DNA from: Brevibacillus migulae
GTDB lineage: Bacteria > Bacillota > Bacilli > Brevibacillales > Brevibacillaceae
Direction of reading: 5' to 3'
Assembly (NCBI RefSeq): GCF_004521915.1
Contig: NZ_SDKD01000003.1
Span: forward strand, 155,313 to 219,312
DNA: 64,000 nt
Part shown: positions 9,074 through 17,967 of the stretch, one piece after another
Position numbering within the stretch: position 1 is the first letter of the stretch
How the letters are laid out: every line of letters starts with the position of its first letter
Program-made: the position numbers and the translations under genes
Notes under the pieces: model-generated
What the model was told of the DNA's origin: nothing
Databases searched by the model: none
Seen by the model: the letters and a program-made list of their open reading frames with translations, nothing else

Positions 9074-9633
9074 TTATGAGCATGTAGCTGTTCCACACGT
9101 TCCCGCAGAAGAAACAACTCCTTTTCATTATCCCAGACCTTCTTGTCTAAAAACGAAGTGTGGCATCGATTACTATCTGAGATGGCCTTCAGCTCACTCA
9201 AATCGACTTCAATCCGTTCAAGTCGTCTGTGAACTTCCTGGAGGCCTGCATGGTTATCAGCAGCCATCGTGATCAACCTGGCACCCATTTCTTCTATACT
9301 ATTTAATCTTCGCCCTTGGTTACTCCATTGCTTTTCCGTCTGTTCGAAGCGAGCGTCGATTTGCTCGAATCTAGAATCCATCTGTTCGAAGCGAACATCG
9401 ATCTGCTCGAATCTAGACTCCATCTGTTCGAAGCGAGCATCGATCTGCTTGAACCTAAACTCCATCTGTTCGAAACGAGCGTCGATCTGCTCGAATCTAG
9501 ACTCGATCTGAACAAATCGAGCCTCAATCCGCTGAAACCGCATTTCAATCCGCTCAAACTGCCTGTCATGTTCGTCCAGCTTCAATACAACCTTCTCAAG
9601 CAACCCATACACATCAGTAAGCGTCTTATCCAC
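9049..9633 (-). CDS. Coiled-coil protein with tandem heptad-pair repeats, unknown function
   Basis: A 194-residue acidic protein without signal peptide or membrane segment. From about residue 25 to 100 it consists of seven-residue units of the type RFEQIDA alternating with RFEQMES, reflected in the DNA as about 42-bp repeats (roughly 9340-9520). This predicts a long straight coiled coil. The C-terminal half (about 105-194) is also helical and ends in Glu/Lys-rich sequence. The start is GTG at 9633 behind AAAGGGG. Such proteins are often seen as unassigned cytosolic scaffold-like proteins in Bacillales. No catalytic motif and no functional neighbour are visible, so no function is assigned. Confidence 0.7.
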   Translation of the reverse strand: MDKTLTDVYGLLEKVVLKLDEHDRQFERIEMRFQRIEARFVQIESRFEQIDARFEQMEFRFKQIDARFEQMESRFEQIDVRFEQMDSRFEQIDARFEQTEKQWSNQGRRLNSIEEMGARLITMAADNHAGLQEVHRRLERIEVDLSELKAISDSNRCHTSFLDKKVWDNEKELFLLRERVEQLHAHKEKEAEED

Positions 9634-9803
9634 GAAATGGCCCCTTTCACTTTAGGATTCTGACTGCTCCCTTCATCGTAAAAGAAGACAATAGTCACAA
9701 CAAGTTAAGTTTTTGATATGGCCAGGTCGCGTTTTCAGAAGAATAAACCATATGAAAATGAAGCTGTCGTCATAAATGATTACTTCTTTATATAGAAGAA
9801 AGC

Positions 9804-9830
9804 CAAAAAGGGCTAAATTCCTTTAGCCCA
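9804..9830 (-). terminator. Rho-independent terminator after yvyE (minus strand)
   Basis: On the minus strand GGGCTAAA pairs with TTTAGCCC (arms 9822-9829 and 9810-9817), followed by a T run. It lies about 30 bases after the yvyE stop. Confidence 0.8.
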
Positions 9831-9858
9831 ACCAAACAGTAAAGATTCAACTCATCCA

Positions 9859-10512
9859 TTACTCCTCCGCACCAACCGCCTCAATCGGTACCTCCACATA
9901 CACCTTCTCCCCACGCACGATCTCCGCCTGTCCATTCGTCAAATCCACAAAGTGAGCAACAAACGCATCTCCGTCTGCTTCAGGAATCAACACATGCACG
10001 GTCACCTTATCCGTATACACGGTATCCGCCACTCGCTGCCCGCCAATCCGCAGCTCATTCTCAACCTTACCCCACCAGGTATAGTCCACACTAACCGAGA
10101 TCGTCTCATGCAAGATCTGTGCGACAATCCCGGCCCCTTGCAATGCGGCGACAGTCCCAGCCGTATAGGCCCGAACCAGTCCGCCAGCCCCCAGCTTGAT
10201 CCCGCCAAAGTAACGGGTCACGACCACCACAGTATCCTTGCATTGATTCTTCTTGATACATTCCAAAATCGGCTTTCCGGCAGTTCCGCTTGGCTCCCCG
10301 TCATCACTGGACCGCTGGATCTGATCATTCTCCCCGATCACAAAAGCGGAGCAGTTGTGAGTAGCATCCCAGTGCTTTTTCTTGATCATCGCGATAAAGG
10401 CGACAGCCTCTTCCTCTGTCGTCACACGCTGTGCATATCCGATAAACCGTGAACGTTCAATCACGATCTCCTTCTCGCCATATCCTGCCACCGTTTTATA
10501 TTGAGCTAACAT
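9859..10512 (-). CDS. yvyE: YigZ/IMPACT-family protein YvyE
   Basis: UPF0029/IMPACT family protein of 217 residues, the usual length. The N-terminal domain carries the conserved signature: ERSRFIGYAQRV, then HWDATHNCSAFVIG, RSSDDGEPSGTAGKPIL, and VVVVTRYFGGIKLGAGGLVR. The C-terminal domain is the DUF1949-type ferredoxin-like fold. Its biochemical role in bacteria is unsettled; eukaryotic IMPACT acts in translation control. ATG 10512 has a GATGAGGTGAG site upstream. In B. subtilis yvyE is the neighbour of degS and tagO; here tagO is 5.6 kb away and degS about 48 kb away. Confidence 0.93.
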   Translation of the reverse strand: MLAQYKTVAGYGEKEIVIERSRFIGYAQRVTTEEEAVAFIAMIKKKHWDATHNCSAFVIGENDQIQRSSDDGEPSGTAGKPILECIKKNQCKDTVVVVTRYFGGIKLGAGGLVRAYTAGTVAALQGAGIVAQILHETISVSVDYTWWGKVENELRIGGQRVADTVYTDKVTVHVLIPEADGDAFVAHFVDLTNGQAEIVRGEKVYVEVPIEAVGAEE

Positions 10513-10672
10513 CTCTGACTCACCTCATCCTTTCCTTATATATATTACACTTGTGCAATGTGAAATTTTTCCCGCAGTCCTTCGTATAAACAATGTACGG
10601 GAAAAAATCCGGAAAGACAATCACCTTCCTTAGAAGGAGGCGGATCTAAGTCGGGAGTCGGAAATAATGAAA

Positions 10673-10701
10673 TTCAAAAGAAAAAATCCGATAACTATGA
10701 T
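10673..10701 (+). promoter_or_regulatory. Probable sigma-A promoter for the TolC-family gene
   Basis: TTCAAA (10673-10678), a 17-base spacer, then TATGAT (10696-10701). It is 65 bases before the ATG at 10767 and points away from yvyE. Confidence 0.5.
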
Positions 10702-10766
10702 ATAGTCATGTTGGAACTGTCTGGTTTTTTTCGCACACGAAATAATTGATAAAAGGAGCGGAGATC

Positions 10767-11942
10767 ATGAAGAATTTCCCTTATTCCAAACAAAAATGGA
10801 CAGCACTTGCCTTGAGCGCGATGGTGCTGGCTACAGCAGGTCAAGCATACGCTGCAGATAGCACGACTACACAGCCAGGACAAATTCAAGTAGCGCCAGC
10901 TAACACGCAAGACGCAACTGCAAAACAAGCCATTGCAAGCAAAAAGCTGACCTTAGAGGGAGCGGTAGCAATCGCACTGACATCCAACAGCGATTTGCAA
11001 AACGTTCGCCTGCAAGCGAAGACGTCCGATATCAATGCGACACGCATGTATACAAGCGCGAGAAAAATCAAGTCTGACATGATCGAGTCTCTGCAGACAG
11101 CTCAAAGCAAATACGAGTCAAAAGCACAAGCGGATTCCATTCGAAAACTGAATGGCCTCGAGGTGAAATCGGCTGAAAGCAAAACCAAGCTTGGTGCGCA
11201 AAATGTGTACTACGACTTTGTGCATGCCTTGGCAGACGTAGAATTGAAAAAACAAAGCTTGAAACGAGCAGAAACCCAATTGAAAGTGGCAAAAGCAGCG
11301 TTTGAAGTGGGAACAAAGGCAAAAACGGATATTTTGCAGACCGAGATGGGTGTAGCCGGTGCACAAGCAGCTCTCGCGGTAGCGGAAAACACATTGGAAA
11401 CGGCGCGCATGAAGCTGAATGACTTCCTCGGAGTAGATTTGAGCACGAAATGGGAAGTAGACACGACCAACAAGCAGTTGGCAGCCCCTAAACTCTCCCT
11501 GCAGGAAGCGACAGAGCTGGCTTTGAAGCAGCGAGTGGAAATCACGAAAGCGGAAGAAGAAGTTCGCCTGGCGGAAGTGACTGTGGATGTAATTGCACAA
11601 TACTCCGCACTGTCCACATACCAAGGGAAAATCGCCCGCAATGACGTAGAGCTGGCGAAGATCGCCGTGGATGATCAAAAACGTGTCATTACAATGGAAG
11701 TTGCAGAAGCGTACTACAATCTGAATGCAGCCAAGCTGAATGCCGAGTTCAAGGCAAAAGCAAAAGAGTCTGCAGCGGAAAGCTACAGACTGATCAACCT
11801 GCGTTTTGAAAACGGCTTGGCCACTACATTGGAAGTGATCCAGGCAGAAGAAGAGCTGGCCAGCCAAGAAAACGAATATGCAGAGGCACTGCGCAGCTAC
11901 AACCTGGCTGTGGTGAATTTCGATACCGTACTGGGCAACTAA
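10767..11942 (+). CDS. TolC-family (outer membrane efflux protein-like) secreted protein
   Basis: A 391-residue exported protein. The signal peptide ends near AGQAYAAD (about residue 28). The rest is two long helical repeats of the OEP/TolC type: LTLEGAVAIALTSNSDLQN opens the first and SLQEATELALKQRVEITKA the second, each followed by heptad-like helices, ending SYNLAVVNFDTVLGN. TolC proteins form outer-membrane channels in diderms. Brevibacillus has one membrane, so the role must differ; wall-associated or secreted TolC-like proteins occur in some Firmicutes. ATG 10767 follows GGAGCGGAG; TTG 10746 is unlikely. It lies directly before the cell-wall protein operon and may be functionally linked to that layer. 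Confidence 0.8.
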   Translation: MKNFPYSKQKWTALALSAMVLATAGQAYAADSTTTQPGQIQVAPANTQDATAKQAIASKKLTLEGAVAIALTSNSDLQNVRLQAKTSDINATRMYTSARKIKSDMIESLQTAQSKYESKAQADSIRKLNGLEVKSAESKTKLGAQNVYYDFVHALADVELKKQSLKRAETQLKVAKAAFEVGTKAKTDILQTEMGVAGAQAALAVAENTLETARMKLNDFLGVDLSTKWEVDTTNKQLAAPKLSLQEATELALKQRVEITKAEEEVRLAEVTVDVIAQYSALSTYQGKIARNDVELAKIAVDDQKRVITMEVAEAYYNLNAAKLNAEFKAKAKESAAESYRLINLRFENGLATTLEVIQAEEELASQENEYAEALRSYNLAVVNFDTVLGN

Positions 11943-11987
11943 GCCATTTTTCCGCATGATTTTGGGCAACTTGGAAAAAGCTTAGCG

Positions 11988-12016
11988 ATGACTTTCACGC
12001 ATACAACCCCTATAAT
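11988..12016 (+). promoter_or_regulatory. Promoter 1 of the mwp leader
   Basis: ATGACT, 17-base spacer, perfect TATAAT. Its transcript would carry a leader of about 360 bases before ATG 12380. Confidence 0.55.
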
Positions 12017-12168
12017 ACAAATTGTGAGCGGGACACGAGCCCTTGAAAATACTGAGGCGAAGCCGTCCACAAAAGTTTTTTAAAAAAAGTTTTGAAGGCA
12101 CCGCAACTTTTCTCTGGATGAAGCGTTTAATAGAATGTCACAGCAATAAGGGAATTGTGTAAAAAAGG

Positions 12169-12197
12169 TTCACGTATGCTAGGTTCTATGGTACACT
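12169..12197 (+). promoter_or_regulatory. Promoter 2 of the mwp leader
   Basis: TTCACG, 17-base spacer, TACACT. It lies upstream of both ribosome binding sites. Confidence 0.5.
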
Positions 12198-12268
12198 AGT
12201 CATTGTGGCATTTTACACAATACGAAATGATCGAACTTTTACATTCGTAAATGAACCACGATCCTGCG

Positions 12269-12289
12269 AAAGGAGGTGAAACGCGCTTG
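12269..12289 (+). promoter_or_regulatory. First translation start signal of mwp (SD1 plus TTG)
   Basis: AAAGGAGGTGA (12269-12279) is almost the full complement of the 16S 3' end. Seven bases later TTG 12287 opens a frame continuous with mwp, adding 31 residues before Met at 12380. A further in-frame ATG exists at 12251. The second site, AGAGGAGGAGA, precedes ATG 12380. Confidence 0.65.
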
Positions 12290-12379
12290 CAGGATTCGGG
12301 CTTTAAAAAGAAAGATATAACTAGAAATAATATTCCCCAAGAACAATTTGTTTATACTAGAGGAGGAGAACAAAAGGTT

Positions 12380-15300
12380 ATGAAAAAGGTTGTTAACAGC
12401 GTATTGGCAAGTGCACTGGCAGTTTCCCTTGTACCTGCAGTTGTAGGTGCGGAAGAAGCAGCAGCAACAACAACAGCTGCTCCAGCAATGGATCCAGCTC
12501 TTGAGAAAGTAGTAAAACGCCTCGAAGCATTGAAATTGGTTGCAGGTTATGGCAACGGCGACTACGGCGTAGAAAAAACAATCACTCGTGCTGAGTTCGC
12601 TACTTTGGTAGCTCGTGCACGCGGTTTGGAGCAAGGTGCTAAATTGGCAGTTTCCCAAGCTAACTTCACAGACGTTCACGCTTCTGACTGGTTCGCTGGT
12701 TTCGTGAACATCGCTTCCACTGAAGAGTTGGTTAAAGGTTACACTGACAACACTTTCAAACCACAAAACAACGTAACTTACGCTGAAGCGGTTGCTATGA
12801 TCGTTCGCGCTCTGGGTTACGAGCCATCCGTTAAAGGTGTATGGCCAAACAACTACATCTCCAAAGCTTCCGAGTTGGGTATCGCGAAAACAATTGCAAC
12901 TCCTAACAACGCAGCTACTCGTGGCGATGTATTCAAAATGCTCGACAACGCACTGAACATCGACTTGATGAAACAAGTTGAGTACGGTACTGACATCCGT
13001 TTCGATGTACAAGAAGACAAATCTCTTCTGACTGAGTACCTCGACGTGAAAGTATACGACATGGATTGGGCAGACAAACAAGAAGATAACTACAAAGATC
13101 TGCCATACGTTTCCAACACACCTGTAACTGGTTTGGGTTCTTTGAAAGCAAACGAAGTTACATTGGCTGACACTGGTAAAGGCGATCTGACTCCAAAAGG
13201 CACTTACAAAGTTGCTGACGGTGTAAACGTTAACGAATTCGCTGGTCAACACGTTCAAGTGTGGATCAAAGACGATGCTGACGACACTGTAGTATGGATG
13301 GAAGGCGCTGAAGATGAGGATGTAATCAACGACCTGTCTGATACATTCTACATCGACGGTAAAGTAACAAAAGACGGTTCTGATCTGGACGAAGACAACC
13401 TGAAAGATCTGGAACTGAAACTCGACAGCGGCAAAACTTACGATTTCTCTGAAGATGTAGTTGTAACTTACAACTTCAAACGTTACGGCACTGATGAGAA
13501 AGCTGTTAAAGGTCTCCAAGAAATCATCAAAATGGCTTATGACTATGCATTGAACGTGAAAGTTGTATTGGATGACCAAGGCAAAATCGCTTACATCCAT
13601 GCAGTTGACCACGCTACTGCAGACCAACGTTCTTCCAAAGTGAAGTACGGTTCTGAAGTAATCGAAAAAATCAATGCTGAAAGCAAAAAAATCGAGAACA
13701 TCGAAGGCGGTACTTTCACAGACCTGCGCGACAAAGAAGAAGGAGAAGACTTCCTGGTATTCTTGAACGGTGCGCCTGCTAAATTGGCTGACCTGAAACC
13801 AATGGACGTATACTCTGTATTCTACGCTGATGGCAACCGTGACCGTTACCTGGTAATGGCTTACCGCAATGTAGTAGAAGGTAAAGTAGACGACGTACAA
13901 GTTCGTTCCGCTTCTGACTTCCGCTTCAAAGTAGGCGATAAAGTATACCGTAGCCGTTCCGCTTCTTACTCCGAGAACGCGAACAAAGATGTAGATGAAA
14001 CTATCACTCGCGACCAAGCTCTGGATCTCGACGGTGAAGAAGTGAAATTCTACCTGGGTGGAGATGGACGTATCCGTCACATCGAAACTAAAGACGATGT
14101 ATCCGATCGTAAACAATACGCTCTGTTGACTCGTTCCGCAGTTCCTAACACTAACGACGAGTGGACTTTCAAAGTATTGACTGAGTCTAAAGCTAACAAA
14201 ACAATCGAACTCGAAGCTGATGACATCAAAGGTCTCGAGGAAGATGAAATCGAAAGCGCTCTGTCTCTGGAAGATGGCAAACCAGTAGTTCTGGAAGTGA
14301 AAATGGACAAAGAAGGCGATGTTGAAGAAGTTGAATACATCGACCTCGAAGATACCGAAGAGTTCACTACTTTCGAATTGTCTGGCCAAGAGTGGGACGA
14401 TGCAGCTGACGAAGACGATGAAACAGTGAAATACGATGGTACTACCTATGATGTAGAAGACGACACTGTAGTGTTCGACATGCACAAAGGTACAAAAGTT
14501 ATCTCCAACGATCGTCTGGAAATCGAAGACGCTAAAGTTGGTAAATTCAGCTCCATCGCTGAAGACGATGACAAAACTGTTGTAACTGTTGTGAACGAAG
14601 ACAAAGATGTTGAGTTCATGTTCATCACTGACGGTGAAGGTATCGAGTCCGACTGGCAGTATGGTATCGTTAAAGATCTGGGCACTCAAAACGGTGACAA
14701 CGTAACTATGCTGATCCAAAAAGACGGCAAATTGGTTGAAGAAGACATCGTTCTCGACGATGACCTGGAAGATGCATTGGCTAAGTTCGACCGCGGCGAT
14801 TTCATCTCCTACACTCTGAACGCAGATAACGAGTTGGAAATCGACAACGCTAACGTAGTAGTACACTACGATGGTGATGACCTCGGTGAAAACACTGTAG
14901 TTGATCTGGATGCTGATGGTGTAGACGAAATCCACGTTGTGAAAGTTGACGAAAACGACGATGAAGACATCAAAGGTACTGATGGCGAGAAATATCCATT
15001 GGGCTCCAAAGTTGTTTACATCGACGCTGACGGTGTAGCTGACAACGGCGGTATCGACGAAGGCGACTACGCAGTTCTGATCGATGGCGACGATGACGGT
15101 AACAAAATCGACTACGTTGTAATCGTTGGTTTCAAAGATGACATCAAAGAATACGACCTGGAAGATGCTTACGATGCTTGGTTGGAGAAATATGATGGCG
15201 GTACTACACCTCCAGACGAAGATGACTTCGACGCTGTAGCTGACGAAGTAACTGGTACAAAAGTTAACGTAATCGGTACTGTACTGTACAAACTGTCCGT

Positions 15301-15499
15301 TGACCTGAAAGTAGATGCTGACGAAGTTGAGTCTGCTGAACTCGAGTTCTCCAACGGTACTAAGAAAGATGTAACTATCGAAGGCAACAAATTGGTTTGG
15401 GAAGGTTCTTTGGACGCTGACCTGACTGAAGCAACTCTGACTGTAACTAGCAAAGATGGCGAAGAAGACGAAGCAGAAGTAACTTTCCAAGCTCGCTAA
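12380..15499 (+). CDS. mwp: Middle cell-wall protein (S-layer protein) with N-terminal SLH domains
   Basis: A 1039-residue major surface-layer protein. The signal peptide, starting MKKVVNSVLASALAVS and cleaved after about residue 24 (VVGAEEA), is nearly the one known from B. brevis MWP. Three SLH domains follow at about 35-220, with cores such as KTITRAEFATLVARARG, VTYAEAVAMIVRALGYEP and NNAATRGDVFKMLDNAL. The remaining about 800 residues are acidic, Asp/Glu-rich and beta-prone, and form the lattice part. ATG 12380 is preceded by AGAGGAGGAGA; longer forms may start at TTG 12287. Codon use is extremely biased: no TTA, CTA or TCA codon appears in the mature frame. Probably the most abundant protein of the cell. 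Confidence 0.92.
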   Translation: MKKVVNSVLASALAVSLVPAVVGAEEAAATTTAAPAMDPALEKVVKRLEALKLVAGYGNGDYGVEKTITRAEFATLVARARGLEQGAKLAVSQANFTDVHASDWFAGFVNIASTEELVKGYTDNTFKPQNNVTYAEAVAMIVRALGYEPSVKGVWPNNYISKASELGIAKTIATPNNAATRGDVFKMLDNALNIDLMKQVEYGTDIRFDVQEDKSLLTEYLDVKVYDMDWADKQEDNYKDLPYVSNTPVTGLGSLKANEVTLADTGKGDLTPKGTYKVADGVNVNEFAGQHVQVWIKDDADDTVVWMEGAEDEDVINDLSDTFYIDGKVTKDGSDLDEDNLKDLELKLDSGKTYDFSEDVVVTYNFKRYGTDEKAVKGLQEIIKMAYDYALNVKVVLDDQGKIAYIHAVDHATADQRSSKVKYGSEVIEKINAESKKIENIEGGTFTDLRDKEEGEDFLVFLNGAPAKLADLKPMDVYSVFYADGNRDRYLVMAYRNVVEGKVDDVQVRSASDFRFKVGDKVYRSRSASYSENANKDVDETITRDQALDLDGEEVKFYLGGDGRIRHIETKDDVSDRKQYALLTRSAVPNTNDEWTFKVLTESKANKTIELEADDIKGLEEDEIESALSLEDGKPVVLEVKMDKEGDVEEVEYIDLEDTEEFTTFELSGQEWDDAADEDDETVKYDGTTYDVEDDTVVFDMHKGTKVISNDRLEIEDAKVGKFSSIAEDDDKTVVTVVNEDKDVEFMFITDGEGIESDWQYGIVKDLGTQNGDNVTMLIQKDGKLVEEDIVLDDDLEDALAKFDRGDFISYTLNADNELEIDNANVVVHYDGDDLGENTVVDLDADGVDEIHVVKVDENDDEDIKGTDGEKYPLGSKVVYIDADGVADNGGIDEGDYAVLIDGDDDGNKIDYVVIVGFKDDIKEYDLEDAYDAWLEKYDGGTTPPDEDDFDAVADEVTGTKVNVIGTVLYKLSVDLKVDADEVESAELEFSNGTKKDVTIEGNKLVWEGSLDADLTEATLTVTSKDGEEDEAEVTFQAR

Positions 15500-15553
15500 T
15501 CGCTAACCTAGTAACTCCGATAGTATAACGGTTTAGGGGATCGAATATATGAT

Positions 15554-15582
15554 GGATTCAGGGAGCTAGTCTCCCTGAATCC
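15554..15582 (+). repeat. Perfect 12-bp inverted repeat between mwp and owp
   Basis: GGATTCAGGGAG (15554-15565) and CTCCCTGAATCC (15571-15582) pair perfectly around ctagt. No T run follows, so it is not a standard terminator. A role in mRNA processing, stability or partial read-through between the two wall-protein genes is inferred. Confidence 0.75.
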
Positions 15583-15652
15583 CTACATATAAAGCGACCT
15601 TGACCAACTAGTAAAGACAGATATTCCTATCTAATATTTGGAGGGGTAGTAA

Positions 15653-17899
15653 GTGAAAAACAAGAAGTTGGTACTTTCCGTACTCTCAACTGCTGTAGTT
15701 GCCAGCATGGCTTCCTCTGCATTCGCAGCTCCTAAAGCTGGTCTGTACTTCAACAACACTGGCAAATTCTACGAACTGATGAGCGTTCTTGATCTGAACG
15801 ATTCTGCATTCGCTGAATTCAAAGCAGCGTTGACTAACACTAGCAACTGGGATGACATCGTATTCGTAAAAGATAACGGTCAAGGCGCTTTCATTGAAGA
15901 GATCTTGAACGAACAAAATCCTTGGGATGAAGCTCTGGTTCAGTCCGATTTCGTTGCTTCTTACAACGTGATTGGTGAAGATGGAAATCCTACTGGTACT
16001 TATAAACCAGAAGTTGGCACACCAGCAGGTGAACTGGTTCTGAACAGTGTAACTGCAGCTAACGCAAAAGACATCGTTGTTGACTTCGACGATGAGTTGG
16101 ATGCTATCACAGCTGAAGATGAAGCTAACTACGTAATCAAAGTTAACAACGGTACTGCATTGGCAACTTCCGCTTATACAGTAACTGTTAACAAAGACGA
16201 TGCTTCCAAAGCTACTATCGTATTGAACACTGCTCTGAAAACAGGAGACTATGTTTCTGTAACTGTTAAAAAGACAGTTCTGAACAAAGCTCTGGGCGCT
16301 CTGGCTGAAGATACTACAAAAACATTCTCTTATGTTGACACTACTGCACCTGCAGTGAAAAGCGTTGAAGTAAAAGGAAATGATTTGGTAGTTACTTTCG
16401 ACGAGTACGTTGCTGGTATCGGCCTGATCACTATCGACAATAAATCCTTCAACGTACCAGCTCCTGGTTTGACTTTCCCAGGTCAAACATTTACTTTGAC
16501 TGGTGCTGCAACAGGGTTGGCAGCTGGTTCTCACACTGTAGCATTTGCTAATGTTACTGACCTCGAACCAACTCCAAACAACGCTCCTTACCTGACAAAA
16601 GCATTTGACGTAACTGTTGATACTGCGGCTCCAACTGTGAGCAAGTTTGAAGCTACTGGTGAATACAAGTTCAAAGTTGTATTTGACAAAGAAGTAACTT
16701 CTCCAACAGTTGCTGTTAAGAAAAACGGTTATGCTTTGAACGCATCTATCGCTCCAGTTGACGGATCCGGTACTGACGATGAGTACGAAGTAACTGTTTC
16801 TGACAATGGTCAAGTAACTGTATACGGTGACAGCGAAACATCCGCAGCTCTTTCCGTAACTGTTTCTGGCTACAAAGCGTTGAACAACGATATGTATGGA
16901 AACCAATTCACCAATAATGTAACTCTTGCTAAAGATGGTGCTGCTCCAGCAGTAGTAACTCGTTTCAGCAAAGTTAACACTGTTTCTGGTGAAGAAGTAT
17001 TCGATATCCAATTCTCCGAAGAATTGAATACAACTGTTGACGCTTCTAAAGTTATCTTGAAAGACAAAGATGGCGTACGTAAAGCTATCAACGTTGGCGG
17101 AGTATCTGTTGCAGCTGATGCAAACGGCAAAAACACTATTCTCCGTGTAGTTGCTGACTCTGTTCAAACTTCTAACTTGATCAATGCTGGTACTTACACA
17201 ATTGATCTGGGTGCAGGTGCAGTAAAAGACTTGGCTGGTATCTCCAACGCAGCTACTTCTGTATCTATCACTAAGTCTGGCTCTACTGTAGGCGATATTG
17301 ACCTGACTCAATCCGGCGACATCACTGTTGCAAGCAACGTGATCACTATCAATTTTGGTACTGACATGACTGCTGCAGCTACAACCCTGTCTAACTACAA
17401 ACTTAACAATGCAGCTTTGAAAGCTAACGCTATCTACTTTGATGGTGGAAAAGACACTGTTAAGATTGAGTTGGAAGATGAGACAATCGCTTCTACTGGT
17501 AATGCATTGCTCACTATCTCTGACAATGTAGTAGCTGTTGATGGTAGCAAGCTGAGTGCAGCGAGCAAAAACATCGTTGTTGGTACATTTACTGACAACG
17601 TTGATCCAGTACTCGTTTCCGCTAAGAAAGAATCCTCCACTGCGTTGGTTCTGACATTCAGCGAGAACGTTACAGTTACTGATAACGCTGCTCACCGTGA
17701 TGACTTTGTAGTAAAAGTAAACGGAACTGAGGTTGCTGCAACAGCGATCTCCGCTACTGATAACAAAGTAACTCTTACTCTGCCTGCTTACAACACAGCG
17801 CAAACTGTAACAGTTGCTACCTACAAAGAAAACATCGATACTGCTGATACTACTGGTAACAAAGTGAAAGTTAACACATCTGCTATCACTGCTAACTAA
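15653..17899 (+). CDS. owp: Outer cell-wall protein (S-layer protein)
   Basis: A 748-residue exported protein, second gene of the wall-protein operon. The signal peptide is MKNKKLVLSVLSTAVVASMA with cleavage near AFAAPK. An N-terminal domain (about 25-110) has the pattern GLYFNN...IVFVKDNGQGAFIEEIL, as remembered for B. brevis OWP. Several Ig-like/SbsA-type repeats follow, with phrases such as ITVDFDDELD, LVVTFDEYVAG, FKVVFDKEV and LVLTFSENVTV. No SLH domain is present, which fits an outer layer resting on MWP. GTG 15653 follows TTGGAGGGG. Codon bias is extreme, as in mwp: no TTA, CTA or TCA codon from 15686 to the end. Confidence 0.9.
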   Translation: MKNKKLVLSVLSTAVVASMASSAFAAPKAGLYFNNTGKFYELMSVLDLNDSAFAEFKAALTNTSNWDDIVFVKDNGQGAFIEEILNEQNPWDEALVQSDFVASYNVIGEDGNPTGTYKPEVGTPAGELVLNSVTAANAKDIVVDFDDELDAITAEDEANYVIKVNNGTALATSAYTVTVNKDDASKATIVLNTALKTGDYVSVTVKKTVLNKALGALAEDTTKTFSYVDTTAPAVKSVEVKGNDLVVTFDEYVAGIGLITIDNKSFNVPAPGLTFPGQTFTLTGAATGLAAGSHTVAFANVTDLEPTPNNAPYLTKAFDVTVDTAAPTVSKFEATGEYKFKVVFDKEVTSPTVAVKKNGYALNASIAPVDGSGTDDEYEVTVSDNGQVTVYGDSETSAALSVTVSGYKALNNDMYGNQFTNNVTLAKDGAAPAVVTRFSKVNTVSGEEVFDIQFSEELNTTVDASKVILKDKDGVRKAINVGGVSVAADANGKNTILRVVADSVQTSNLINAGTYTIDLGAGAVKDLAGISNAATSVSITKSGSTVGDIDLTQSGDITVASNVITINFGTDMTAAATTLSNYKLNNAALKANAIYFDGGKDTVKIELEDETIASTGNALLTISDNVVAVDGSKLSAASKNIVVGTFTDNVDPVLVSAKKESSTALVLTFSENVTVTDNAAHRDDFVVKVNGTEVAATAISATDNKVTLTLPAYNTAQTVTVATYKENIDTADTTGNKVKVNTSAITAN

Positions 17900-17967
17900 T
17901 GTATCGCAATAACGCATCTTTGATTGAGTGTTACGAGTAATACTCATAAAAAAGATTGTAACAGATA

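Larger units (their letters stand above)
11943..12379 (+). promoter_or_regulatory. Promoter and leader region of the cell-wall protein (mwp-owp) operon
   Basis: A 437-base region. Two promoter-like pairs are visible. The first is ATGACT (11988-11993), 17 bases, TATAAT (12011-12016). The second is TTCACG (12169-12174), 17 bases, TACACT (12192-12197). The leader then holds two strong ribosome binding sites: AAAGGAGGTGA (12269-12279) and AGAGGAGGAGA (12359-12369). The B. brevis 47 cell-wall protein operon is known for several tandem promoters and duplicated translation starts, and the leader between the two sites closely resembles that operon as I remember it. Confidence 0.75.

Noticed and set aside
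12020..12031. AATTGTGAGCGG, identical to one half of the E. coli lac operator, just after the first mwp promoter
   Set aside because: Only 12 bases match and the other half-site (ATAACAATT) is absent. No lac-type repressor gene is nearby, so it is probably chance, or a feature of the native promoter.
12239..15490. Minus-strand open frame of 1083 codons opposite the middle wall protein gene
   Set aside because: It is codon-aligned with mwp and exists only because mwp lacks TTA, CTA and TCA codons. Its translation is Phe/Ser/Val-rich without family resemblance, and no ribosome site or promoter fits.
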